From JAAFHB01 sp037133495 (GTDB lineage: Bacteria; Bacteroidota; Bacteroidia; Bacteroidales; Prolixibacteraceae): a stretch of 64,000 nucleotides of DNA. Below the pieces are notes generated by a model. It was not told the DNA's origin, made no database searches, and was given only the letters and a program-made list of their open reading frames with translations. The position numbers were made by a program, and so were the translations under genes. The stretch is taken from positions 1 through 64,000 of the forward strand of contig JBAXOA010000011.1 in NCBI GenBank assembly GCA_037133495.1. The letters are read 5' to 3'. Numbering within the stretch: the first letter of the stretch is position 1; every line of letters starts with the position of its first letter. This document shows positions 45,779-53,901 of the stretch, in pieces.

Positions 45779-46374
45779 GCTTCTATAAATTTTAATATCA
45801 TGTTTTTAACAATCACTTTCCGTTCATTTAGAAATTGGTTATAAGCTTCCTGGTCGTCGTTGAAATAAATCATCTGCAATAACGGACGTGCAACGAATGG
45901 GAAGATGAGCATTCCTAAAAGGCTGACAACTATATGTCGCGGATCTATTTTTGAATTATTGTTCGACTGAACTTCATGCAGAAACATATGAAGTATTTTC
46001 TGCGGTTCAATTCCTGATTCAAACATCAATGTTTTTAAAACTCCAGGATCCCGGTTAATTTCATTTATTATGAATTGAGGAACATAAGGATTTGTCGCAA
46101 TCAGATCGATGTAGTTATCAATAAATACGATTAATTTCTCCTCTGCAGAGATATTAGAGAATAACGTGTCTTTTACTTTTGAGAAAAATTTTGTAAAGAT
46201 ATCTTTGAAAACCGCTTTAAAAAGATTTTCCTTGCTTCGGAAATAGTAGTGTAAAAGGGCTTTATTCATCCCTGCTTCGTCGGCAATTTCTTGCATTCGC
46301 GCACCATCCATTCCTTTTAAAACGAATATCCGCCGTGCAGCATCATAAATTTTCTCTTCCGTTGAACTATCCAT
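45775..46374 (-). CDS. TetR-family repressor of the ABC-2 exporter operon
   Basis: About 199 residues. I start at ATG 46374 (MDSSTEEKIYDAARRIF); the TTG at 46398 lies inside a palindromic operator. The N-terminal helix-turn-helix reads MQEIADEAGMNKALLHYYF, and the C-terminal domain binds an unknown ligand. First gene of the operon tetR-tolC-hlyD-ATPase-ATPase-permease-permease. Three candidate operators precede it, consistent with autorepression and control of all seven genes. Confidence 0.92.
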   Translation of the reverse strand: MDSSTEEKIYDAARRIFVLKGMDGARMQEIADEAGMNKALLHYYFRSKENLFKAVFKDIFTKFFSKVKDTLFSNISAEEKLIVFIDNYIDLIATNPYVPQFIINEINRDPGVLKTLMFESGIEPQKILHMFLHEVQSNNNSKIDPRHIVVSLLGMLIFPFVARPLLQMIYFNDDQEAYNQFLNERKVIVKNMILKFIEA

Positions 46375-46390
46375 AAGCTTATTTTTCACT

Positions 46391-46406
46391 TTAACCAACT
46401 GGTTAA
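46391..46406. promoter_or_regulatory. TetR operator 1
   Basis: Perfect palindrome TTAACCA-AC-TGGTTAA, 16 bases upstream of the tetR ATG. Confidence 0.75.
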
Positions 46407-46437
46407 TTTCACAACAAAGAAAAAGTAAATTTTTGAA

Positions 46438-46453
46438 TCAACCAAATAGTTTA
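46438..46453. promoter_or_regulatory. TetR operator 2 (degenerate)
   Basis: TCAACCA-AA-TAGTTTA matches the TTAACCAnnTGGTTAA pattern at 11 of 14 fixed positions. It lies between the two perfect copies. Confidence 0.45.
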
Positions 46454-46463
46454 ACTAAAATAA

Positions 46464-46479
46464 TTAACCAGGTGGTTAA
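46464..46479. promoter_or_regulatory. TetR operator 3
   Basis: Perfect palindrome TTAACCA-GG-TGGTTAA, with a further A/T pair at the ends; same arms as operator 1. Confidence 0.75.
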
Positions 46480-46545
46480 TATTCTGATTTTGCCATTAAT
46501 ATACCCAAGGTATTTAATTGAGATTTAATTAAGATGCGACTGTTT

Positions 46546-46594
46546 AAAATATAAATCCCCGGTCAGCCATTAGCCGATCGGGGATTTATATTTT
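46546..46594 (-). terminator. Terminator after second hydrolase gene
   Basis: 15-base perfect arms AAAATATAAATCCCC (46546-46560) / complement (46580-46594), extended inward by four pairs with one G-U wobble. It insulates the hydrolase gene (stop 46608) from the tetR control region. Confidence 0.85.
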
Positions 46595-46607
46595 ATATTT
46601 TTAACAG

Positions 46608-47519
46608 TTAGTACAAAGTTGATTGCACATAAGGTTCTTTCTTATTGAATAAATTATAGAAGAAAGATTTTACACCGGTTTTGTTTTCTTGATTTTCAGG
46701 TTGTTGAGCAGGTGAACTTTTGATAACCAGCTCTTGTTGCACTTTCTCACTTTTACCTGTATTTACTGAATCAATCTTTGGACTCCATAACGAAGTAATT
46801 TCGATAAATTTCTCGTAAGCCTGCTTATGTTGGCTGAGGAGCCATTTGTAGATATTCTGATCAGAATATACTTTTTGTATTCCATGTCCCTGACCTTTTA
46901 ATACTGAAAATTTAGGTCTGGATCCGATTTCCTGCAAGGCATCAACCATCTCAACTGATCGTTTAAGATTCACTTTCCGATCGACTTCGCCATGGAATAC
47001 CCAGGTTGGAATATCTTTTAAAGTCTCCACCATTCTTGTCTGTCCACCGCCGCAAAGTGGCATAATAGCAGCGAAATATTCCGGATAGCGGGAAGCGATA
47101 TCCCATGTGCCAAATCCTCCCAGACTCATCCCTGTGAGATAAACACGAGAGGGATCAATGTTGTATTTATCTTTTAGCTCTTTATAAAACGATTCGAACC
47201 ATGCTCCGGCAGTCCAGTTTTTATTTGAAGGGCATTGAGGAGAAATAACAATAGCATCAACTCCCATTCCTCTTTCGAGATAAAAAGGAGGACCATATTT
47301 TTTTAATCTTTCAAGGTTATTGCCTTTGCAAGAGCTTCCGTGTAAGTAAATGATAAGAGGCCATGCTTTCGCATTGCTTTTGTCGTATCCATCGGGCAGA
47401 TAAGCCAGATAAGGGTATGTCTTTGATTTTTCCTTAATTAGAGGAGAGTTTTCTCCAGGCGTTTTTGCAGTAAGTGACACCGCAAAACTTAATAGGGCAA
47501 TCAGGGCGATTATTTTCAT
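46608..47519 (-). CDS. Secreted prolyl-oligopeptidase-like/esterase hydrolase
   Basis: 303-residue alpha/beta hydrolase with a short signal peptide (IIALIALLSFAVSLTA). It has the oxyanion hole region WPLIIYLHGSSCKG, the nucleophile elbow YLTGMSLGGFGTWDIA, an acid in WVFHGEVDRKVN and a His in LKGQGHGIQKVY. It belongs with the LpqC/feruloyl-esterase-like 'phospholipase/carboxylesterase' group. About 60 low-complexity residues follow the domain. Likely periplasmic; substrate unknown. Confidence 0.85.
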   Translation of the reverse strand: MKIIALIALLSFAVSLTAKTPGENSPLIKEKSKTYPYLAYLPDGYDKSNAKAWPLIIYLHGSSCKGNNLERLKKYGPPFYLERGMGVDAIVISPQCPSNKNWTAGAWFESFYKELKDKYNIDPSRVYLTGMSLGGFGTWDIASRYPEYFAAIMPLCGGGQTRMVETLKDIPTWVFHGEVDRKVNLKRSVEMVDALQEIGSRPKFSVLKGQGHGIQKVYSDQNIYKWLLSQHKQAYEKFIEITSLWSPKIDSVNTGKSEKVQQELVIKSSPAQQPENQENKTGVKSFFYNLFNKKEPYVQSTLY

Positions 47520-47547
47520 ATCTTGTCCTGTTTCATGAATTAAAGTA

Positions 47548-47555
47548 CAAAGGTA
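47548..47555 (-). promoter_or_regulatory. possible -7 box for second hydrolase gene
   Basis: TACCTTTG on the minus strand, 28 bases before the start codon; TTT instead of TTG at the -33 position. Confidence 0.4.
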
Positions 47556-47759
47556 GCCCTTTTATTAATGTAAAAAAAACCAGAAAGGCTTTTTTAAAAT
47601 ATTTTAACACTAAATTCGAAAAAAATAATGGCTTAACTGTTTTATACAGTGTTTGTTGGGCGTAATTTCGTCATGACAGCCTTTTTTGCAAATGTGTGCG
47701 GAATGAATCAAATTTTTTCCTTCATTCTTTTATATTTATCCATCTTCCGGTCTTTTGCT

Positions 47760-48596
47760 CTAAGCTATCAGTCCATTACTTTTAAGCAACTCAAACATTT
47801 CGTCACGGGTTTCTTTGGCGCTTTCTTTGGCTTTTAGTGCAAAATCGGCACCATTTGAAGCATAAATAATGGCTCTTGATGAATTGACCAGTAACCCGCA
47901 ATGATTATTTAATCCGTATTTAGCCACTTCTTGCAAACTTCCGCCTTGTGCTCCAACTCCCGGGACAAGCAGAAAATGATCAGGAACTATTTTTCGTATC
48001 CCTGAAAGTTCCTCAGCCTTGGTCGCTCCAATAACATACATCATATTTTCCGTGTTTCCCCATTGCTGAGATGTGCGAAGCACCCTTTCAAAGAGTTTGT
48101 CGCCCGTAATTTCATCCGCAGTGAATTGAAAATCAGATGCTCCCTTGTTTGATGTCAATGCAAGTAAAATAACCCATTTGCCTTGGTAAGCCAAAAAAGG
48201 TTTGACAGAGTCTTCGCCCATATAAGGTGCAACTGTGACAGCATCAAAATCCATTTTTTCAAAAAATGCCTTTGCATACATCGAGGAGGTATTTCCAATG
48301 TCTCCCCTTTTTGCATCAGCAATCAGAAAAATATCCGGATAGTTCTCCCGAATGTAATGAACCGTCTTGTCAAGACTGCGCCAGCCTTCCAGACCTTCAG
48401 ACTCATAAAATGCCAGGTTTGGTTTATAAGCTACTGTATATTTAGCAGTTGCATCAATTATTTCTTTATTAAATGCAAAGATGGGATCTGCAGTGTCCAG
48501 TAAAAATGAAGGAATTTTCTGAATATCGGTGTCCAGACCAACGCAGAGAAATGACCCTTTATTTTGAATGTTTTCGAAAAGTTGCTGAATATTCAT
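47760..48596 (-). CDS. pyrF: Orotidine-5'-phosphate decarboxylase (type 2)
   Basis: Last step of UMP synthesis. 278 residues, the longer PyrF subgroup. The catalytic Asp-Lys-Asp region is FLIADAKRGDIGNTSS (about residue 93), with FLCVGLDTDIQKIP at the N-terminus and LLVPGVGAQGG in the phosphate-binding end. Third gene of a minus-strand set with prfA and the PurM-like gene. Confidence 0.94.
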   Translation of the reverse strand: MNIQQLFENIQNKGSFLCVGLDTDIQKIPSFLLDTADPIFAFNKEIIDATAKYTVAYKPNLAFYESEGLEGWRSLDKTVHYIRENYPDIFLIADAKRGDIGNTSSMYAKAFFEKMDFDAVTVAPYMGEDSVKPFLAYQGKWVILLALTSNKGASDFQFTADEITGDKLFERVLRTSQQWGNTENMMYVIGATKAEELSGIRKIVPDHFLLVPGVGAQGGSLQEVAKYGLNNHCGLLVNSSRAIIYASNGADFALKAKESAKETRDEMFELLKSNGLIA

Positions 48597-48718
48597 TTGT
48601 TAAATTTCTAAGAAGTTGTTTACGTTTTTCTGATTATTGCGAGCTCCCAAAGATCTGTTTAATGAGGATGCTACACACAAAGGATAACCGGATCCAAAGC
48701 TGAAAACCTACAGCCTAA

Positions 48719-48734
48719 TCCGTCAGCTGACGGA
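48719..48734. repeat. TCCGTCAGCT palindrome in a degenerate tandem tract
   Basis: 16-base perfect palindrome TCCGTCAGCTGACGGA, flanked on both sides by imperfect copies of a CAGCCTACAGCCTAA-like unit (48707-48775). A near-identical palindrome stands at 61251-61267. Confidence 0.6.
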
Positions 48735-48765
48735 CTAACAGCCTACAGCCTAAATGCCTAACAGC

Positions 48766-49851
48766 TTACAGCTCAGTTTCTTTCAGCCGTTCGGTATTTT
48801 CTTCAACTCTTAATTTGTCGATAATTTCTTCTATATCACCGTCCATAATGGCAGGAAGGTTATAGACAGTAAGTCCGATACGGTGGTCTGTCATACGCCC
48901 CTGAGGGTAATTATAAGTACGGATTTTTGCCGATCTGTCTCCCGTTGACACCATCGTTTTTCTGCGCGACGCAATTTCATCCATGTATTTCTGATATTCC
49001 ATATTGTATATTCTGGTTCGCAGTTCTGCCATTGCTTTTGACAGGTTTTTTAACTGCGATTTTTCATCCTGACAGGTTACAACAATTCCTGTTGGAATAT
49101 GGGTAAGCCTGATTGCCGAATAGGTAGTATTCACGCTCTGTCCGCCGGGTCCTGATGAGCAGTAGGTATCTTTACGAATGTCAGTCTCCCGAAGATCAAT
49201 ATCAAATTCTTCGGCTTCAGGCAATACTGCAACCGTTGAAGCCGATGTGTGAATGCGGCCTGCAGTTTCGGTTTGCGGAACCCGCTGAACGCGATGAACA
49301 CCTGATTCAAACTTAAGTACACCATAGACATTGTTTCCGGTTACTTTAGCTACAATTTCTTTAAACCCGCCTGAAGTGCCTTCTGTAGAGCTGGTTACTT
49401 CCAGTTTCCAGTTTTTGCGATCGCAGAATTTGGAATACATCCTGAAAAGATCGCCGGCAAAGATGGCCGCTTCATCACCGCCTGTTCCTCCACGAATTTC
49501 TAAAATTGCATTTTTACTGTCTTCCGGATCTGCAGGAACAAGGAGAAACCGGATCTCATCTTCATGTTCTTTGATCTGTATTTCACTGTTTTCCAGCTCT
49601 TCGCGTGCCATCTCCCTCAAATCTTCATCCGATTCGTTCTCAAGTATTTCCTTGGCATCCGAAAAATTATTCAGTAGATTCTGATACCTTTTAAAGGACT
49701 TTACCAATGAATCGAGTTGCTTATAATCCTGGTTCAGCTTAACATACCGTTTCATATCTTTCATGATATTCGGATCGGAAATTTGCTGGCTGACCTCGTC
49801 GAAGCGGATCTTTATCCCTTCGTATTTTTCTATTAGTGAATTATCTGACAT
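48766..49851 (-). CDS. prfA: Peptide chain release factor 1
   Basis: Recognises UAA/UAG and triggers peptide release. 361 residues with the peptidyl-tRNA hydrolysis motif GPGGQSVNTTYSAIRLTH (about residue 235). The codon-recognition loop lies in the middle of the protein. Typical RF1 length; no programmed frameshift as in prfB. Gap of 60 bases to the PurM-like gene upstream. Confidence 0.96.
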   Translation of the reverse strand: MSDNSLIEKYEGIKIRFDEVSQQISDPNIMKDMKRYVKLNQDYKQLDSLVKSFKRYQNLLNNFSDAKEILENESDEDLREMAREELENSEIQIKEHEDEIRFLLVPADPEDSKNAILEIRGGTGGDEAAIFAGDLFRMYSKFCDRKNWKLEVTSSTEGTSGGFKEIVAKVTGNNVYGVLKFESGVHRVQRVPQTETAGRIHTSASTVAVLPEAEEFDIDLRETDIRKDTYCSSGPGGQSVNTTYSAIRLTHIPTGIVVTCQDEKSQLKNLSKAMAELRTRIYNMEYQKYMDEIASRRKTMVSTGDRSAKIRTYNYPQGRMTDHRIGLTVYNLPAIMDGDIEEIIDKLRVEENTERLKETEL

Positions 49852-49911
49852 TTAATGTTTTGCTTAGTGGTGAATGAAATAAAACTGAATCCGGGTGGGA
49901 GCGGAGCGTCG

Positions 49912-51081
49912 CTAATACTCAAAAGTCCCGTATTCGGAACGGATGGTCACTTTTTTGCCATCGTACAATTCTACATGACCGATAATCTTCGCATCAATAT
50001 TGAATAATTGCGAAATAGCGATTATCCCATCAGCAGCTTTGGTATCGGCATAGATTTCGAACCGATGACCCATATTGAAAACTTTGTACATTTCGAGCCA
50101 GGAAGTTGAGCTTTGTTCCTGAATTAATTTGAAAAGGGGAGGGACATCAAAAAGATTGTCCTTTATAACATGCACATTATCAATAAAATGCAGAACTTTA
50201 GTCTGGGCACCACCCGAACAATGAATTAATCCGGAAATTGAATCTCTATATTTACCGAGTACTTCTTTAATAACCGGAGCATAAGTTCTTGTAGGGGAGA
50301 GGACTAACTTTCCGGCATCCAGATCTGTCCCGGTTACACGATCAGTTAGCTTACATTTTCCCGCAAAAACAAGTGATTCAGGGATTTCCGGGTCGTAACT
50401 TTCGGGGTATTTTTCGGCCAGGTATTTTGCAAATACATCGTGCCTTGCTGAAGTGAGACCATTACTCCCCATCCCTCCATTGTATTCTTTTTCATATGAA
50501 GCGATTCCTGAAGATGATAGTCCAATGATGCAATTCCCCGCTTTAATATGGTCAGCTGAGATTACGTCCGATCTTTTCATCCGGCAGGTCACAGTCGAAT
50601 CAACGATTATCGTTCGGACAAGGTCTCCAACATCAGCTGTCTCGCCGCCGGTAGCCCAAATATTAATTCCTAAATCTCTTAATCCGGCACATAGCTCCTC
50701 TGTTCCGGCAATGATCGCAGTGATTACTTCACCCGGAATATTGTTTTTATTCCTTCCTATTGTAGAAGAAAGGAGAATATTGTCAACTGCCCCAACGCAA
50801 AGTAAATCATCAAGATTCATCACAATTGCATCCTGGGCAATTCCTTTCCAGACAGATAAATCACCTGTTTCTTTCCAGTAAAGATAGGCAAGTGCTGATT
50901 TTGTTCCAGCTCCGTCTGCATGCATGATATTGCAATATTCGGAATCCCCTCCCAGATAATCGGGCACGACTTTACAAAAAGCCTTAGGAAAAAGCCCTTT
51001 GTCAATGTTCTTAATGGCATTGTGGACATCCTCTTTTGAAGCTGAAACACCTCTGAGGTTATATCTGTTATCGGAGTCCAT
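49912..51081 (-). CDS. PurM-like AIR synthase family protein
   Basis: About 389 residues from the Met of MDSDNRYNLRGVSASKEDV; the frame could start four codons earlier. It resembles phosphoribosylformylglycinamidine cyclo-ligase (PurM), the ATP-dependent step that makes AIR in purine synthesis: HADGAGTKSALAYLYW, MNLDDLLCVGAVDNI, GGETADVGDLVRTI and GLSSSGIASYEKEYNG. The Bacteroidota version diverges from E. coli PurM, so I keep 'like'. Conserved with prfA and pyrF in this order. Confidence 0.85.
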   Translation of the reverse strand: MDSDNRYNLRGVSASKEDVHNAIKNIDKGLFPKAFCKVVPDYLGGDSEYCNIMHADGAGTKSALAYLYWKETGDLSVWKGIAQDAIVMNLDDLLCVGAVDNILLSSTIGRNKNNIPGEVITAIIAGTEELCAGLRDLGINIWATGGETADVGDLVRTIIVDSTVTCRMKRSDVISADHIKAGNCIIGLSSSGIASYEKEYNGGMGSNGLTSARHDVFAKYLAEKYPESYDPEIPESLVFAGKCKLTDRVTGTDLDAGKLVLSPTRTYAPVIKEVLGKYRDSISGLIHCSGGAQTKVLHFIDNVHVIKDNLFDVPPLFKLIQEQSSTSWLEMYKVFNMGHRFEIYADTKAADGIIAISQLFNIDAKIIGHVELYDGKKVTIRSEYGTFEY

Positions 51082-51165
51082 ATTGATAATCAATAGTTTG
51101 CAATAATTCTGAAATCTATCCGGCTACCCGGTTCAGGTGGCGCAAAAATAATATTTTTTCCTGAC

Positions 51166-53157
51166 TTATTTTTCAAACTTCTCGTGGTAATCGGAAGATA
51201 AAACCCTGAATTCAGTTCTTCTGTTAATTTGGTGGCAGATTTCCCGCTGTTTCTCATCTGCAAGTGATTCTATAAAATTACAGGTGAGTTCTTTTCCTTG
51301 TTTCAGAAAAGGGTATTCTTTGGCAAGCTTCTTTGTAACTGTTTTCGGAGCAGTTTCACCATAACCTTTGGCAACAAGTCTGCCTGATTGTATTCCTTTT
51401 GCAATCAAATAAGTGACTACTGACTGCGCCCTTTTTTGGGATATTTCAGAATTGGTTTTATCATCGCCGCGACAATCTGAATGAGCCATTAATTCAATGA
51501 CCGTTGTCGGATTAAGTACGAGAAGTGCAGACAAACTATCAAGTGCTGCCACAGATTCAGGTAATAAATCCCATTTTCCAAAGGCATAATAAATATTGTC
51601 AACACTGATGGGAGCATCGGCTGGTGTGAGTTCTATTCTCATCTGAAATTGTTTGCCCTCTTCGATTCCAATAGTTGAAACCATCATTTTTGCATTGAGG
51701 AAGCCTTTTTTAAAGGAAGCGACAATATATTCCACTTCAGGTTTGAGTTTGAATTTAAATTTACCGTTTTCGGCATTTAATTTCAGCATTGTTCCATCTG
51801 TTCCAATCAGTCTGACAGCTGCATCATTTATCCTTGCCCCGTTTTCTTTATTGAAAATATTGCCTTCAATTTCATAAATTTTGGGTGGGAGTAAAAAGCT
51901 GTAAATATCATCTTTCCGGCTTCCTTCCCTGTTACTGCTAAATAATCCCCGCTCTTCGCCCGGATAGAAAGAGATGGCAAAATCATCTCCTGTTGAATTG
52001 ATGGGTGAATTCATATTCTCAACATTCCATTTGCCGTTTTCCCCTTTTTTAGCCACAAAAATATCTAGTCCTCCCATCCCGACATGTGCATTTGACGAGA
52101 AATATAGTGAACCGTTTTCGCGGATATAAGGAAACATTTCGTCACCTGTGGTATTTATTTCAGGACCAGCATTAACAGGGATATCCCATGCCTCTCCCTT
52201 TTTCTTTGTAGCGAACCAGATATCCTTTCCTCCATATCCGCCCGCACGATCAGAGACAAAGTACAGAGAATTTCCGTCTGCAGAAAGAGACGGATGAGCA
52301 GCCATAAGCGAATCTTTACCAATCTTCAGTTTTACAGGATCTCCCCATAATCCGGAAAGCTGCGTTGTTGAAAAGATTTCTGCTCCTTTCTCTTCTGTCT
52401 TATCATAACGGCAACGGGTAAAATACATGGTATTTCCTGAAGTACTGAATGAGGCGGCTCCTTCTTCATCAAAAGTGTCGATAATCTTGAGTTCGTCGAT
52501 AAGCTGAGGCGTGTCCCACCGGTTTTTCTGCAGATTATAACTGCTTCTGAAAATATCTGCATTATATTCTCCGGTTATTGCACTTTTCTTTTTCCCTGTA
52601 GATCCTTTTCTGGATGACGTAAAGAAAATCTCGTTATCGTGCACTCCGGCATAAGCGGCGGCAAAATCATTCGAGACTGAATTAATATCTTTAAGATTCT
52701 CAACCTTATAACGCGTAGGTTTTTTCAGCCATTCTTTTGTTTTCTGAGATGATTCAATGCCGTTAAGCGCCATTTGATCATTTGGAACAGAATCGAGATA
52801 AATCTTATAATTTGATATTGCCTCGTCGTATTTACCATTGGCGCGGAGTACTTCTGCATAATGCAGCCACGTTGTTGTTCCCCCGGCATTGCGAATGAGC
52901 GAACTTTTGTAATACCCTTCTGCCGTGCGATATTGTCCAATACGGTAATAAGCTTCTGCGATTTTAAACTGGATCGCTGCCTTTTGCTGCCGGTCTTTAG
53001 TTTTTCGGTACACATTGCGAAGCGAAACGATACTCTTTGTGTATTCTCCAATCTCAAATGAACTCATAGCAGTATGAAAACGCTTGGTAACCGTACATGA
53101 AAAAAAGAGTACTATTAATGGCAACAGACTGAAATGACGCAGTTTAAGATAACCCAT
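51166..53157 (-). CDS. PorE-like OmpA-family lipoprotein
   Basis: 663 residues with, in order, a lipoprotein signal (VLFFSC, Cys about 21), TPR-like repeats (about 25-150), a PD40/WD40-like beta-propeller (about 165-430, e.g. SADGNSLYFVSDRAGGYGG), a carboxypeptidase-regulatory-like domain (about 435-520) and a C-terminal OmpA peptidoglycan-binding domain (about 535-655, ELMAHSDCRGDDKTN). The order matches PorE, the periplasmic lipoprotein of type IX secretion in Porphyromonas. Several related proteins share the layout, so the exact role is not certain. Upstream lies a possible TATCTTTG box (53215-53208). Confidence 0.85.
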   Translation of the reverse strand: MGYLKLRHFSLLPLIVLFFSCTVTKRFHTAMSSFEIGEYTKSIVSLRNVYRKTKDRQQKAAIQFKIAEAYYRIGQYRTAEGYYKSSLIRNAGGTTTWLHYAEVLRANGKYDEAISNYKIYLDSVPNDQMALNGIESSQKTKEWLKKPTRYKVENLKDINSVSNDFAAAYAGVHDNEIFFTSSRKGSTGKKKSAITGEYNADIFRSSYNLQKNRWDTPQLIDELKIIDTFDEEGAASFSTSGNTMYFTRCRYDKTEEKGAEIFSTTQLSGLWGDPVKLKIGKDSLMAAHPSLSADGNSLYFVSDRAGGYGGKDIWFATKKKGEAWDIPVNAGPEINTTGDEMFPYIRENGSLYFSSNAHVGMGGLDIFVAKKGENGKWNVENMNSPINSTGDDFAISFYPGEERGLFSSNREGSRKDDIYSFLLPPKIYEIEGNIFNKENGARINDAAVRLIGTDGTMLKLNAENGKFKFKLKPEVEYIVASFKKGFLNAKMMVSTIGIEEGKQFQMRIELTPADAPISVDNIYYAFGKWDLLPESVAALDSLSALLVLNPTTVIELMAHSDCRGDDKTNSEISQKRAQSVVTYLIAKGIQSGRLVAKGYGETAPKTVTKKLAKEYPFLKQGKELTCNFIESLADEKQREICHQINRRTEFRVLSSDYHEKFEK

Positions 53158-53187
53158 ATCCAGAAATCAAATTATTTATATTGTCAG

Positions 53188-53252
53188 TTAATGACAAATG
53201 TTAATGACAAAGATAAACCTAATAACAGATTATTATTGAACCATGTCATTAA
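53188..53252. promoter_or_regulatory. three copies of TTAATGACA between divergent genes
   Basis: TTAATGACA at 53188-53196 and 53201-53209 and inverted at 53244-53252, in the region between the PorE-like and cyclophilin genes. May be a regulator binding site. No known motif recognised. Confidence 0.3.
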
Positions 53253-53279
53253 TTTTGACACTATCTGACCGAAAGATTG

Positions 53280-53287
53280 TAACTTTG
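53280..53287 (+). promoter_or_regulatory. -7 box of cyclophilin gene
   Basis: TAACTTTG, 21 bases before the ATG at 53309; a TTG lies 22 bases upstream instead of 19. Supports the internal start. Confidence 0.45.
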
Positions 53288-53308
53288 TCGCTTTTTAAAG
53301 ATATTATT

Positions 53309-53746
53309 ATGATACAAGCTGAAATTCATACCGTAAAAGGAGTAATGAAAATTAATTTCTTCGAAAACGATGCGCCTGGAGCAGTTGCAAATTTTGTAGA
53401 CCTTGCGAAAAAGGGTTTCTACGATGGACTTACCTTTCATCGGGTAATTCCTAACTTTGTAATTCAGGGTGGATGCCCAAAGGGAACAGGAGTTGGAGGC
53501 CCGGGATATACGATTAAATGCGAACTGGACGGAGACAATCAATACCACGATCGTGGAGTATTGTCTATGGCACATGCCGGAAAAGACACTGGCGGATCGC
53601 AGTTTTTCGTCTGTCACAGCCGGGCGAATACGAGTCACCTCGATCGTAAACACACTTGCTTCGGTAAAGTTTACGAAGGATTGGATGTAATTGATGCAAT
53701 TCGTCAGGGCGATAAAATTGACAAAATCATCATTATTGAGTCTTAA
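53309..53746 (+). CDS. Cyclophilin-type peptidylprolyl isomerase
   Basis: 145 residues, start at ATG 53309 (MIQAEIHTVKGVMKINFF), because the longer frame from 53243 reads through the promoter region. Cytoplasmic cyclophilin with the catalytic stretch FHRVIPNFVIQGGCPKGTG, SMAHAGKDTGGSQFFVCH and HTCFGKVYEG. Without a signal peptide it acts on cytosolic proteins. It is divergent from the PorE-like gene. Confidence 0.92.
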   Translation: MIQAEIHTVKGVMKINFFENDAPGAVANFVDLAKKGFYDGLTFHRVIPNFVIQGGCPKGTGVGGPGYTIKCELDGDNQYHDRGVLSMAHAGKDTGGSQFFVCHSRANTSHLDRKHTCFGKVYEGLDVIDAIRQGDKIDKIIIIES

Positions 53747-53767
53747 TCTTTCCCGAGGAAAGATTAA
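53743..53767 (+). terminator. Hairpin overlapping cyclophilin stop
   Basis: Perfect 11-base arms TTAATCTTTCC / GGAAAGATTAA with a 3-base loop; the left arm contains the stop codon. No T-run directly after it, so it may act with the next hairpin. Confidence 0.5.
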
Positions 53768-53777
53768 ATTGACATTT

Positions 53778-53815
53778 AAAACGTCGCTGAAGCTGCTTCC
53801 GCGACGTTTTTTTTG
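53778..53815 (+). terminator. Rho-independent terminator after cyclophilin gene
   Basis: Arms AAAACGTCGC (53778-53787) / GCGACGTTTT (53801-53810) followed by TTTT. Confidence 0.88.
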
Positions 53816-53901
53816 TATTATACTATACCTCATAGGTTTTCAAAATCTTTGAAGTTTTATTGAAAAATATTGATTTTATTTGTACTAAATTAGATCGAAC
53901 T

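Noticed and set aside
47649..47837. Small plus-strand gene of 62 codons before pyrF
   Set aside because: Overlaps the 3' end of pyrF on the other strand and has no recognisable features.
53261..53833. 190-residue minus-strand frame over the cyclophilin gene
   Set aside because: It is antisense to a clear cyclophilin and runs through two terminators; no protein family recognised.
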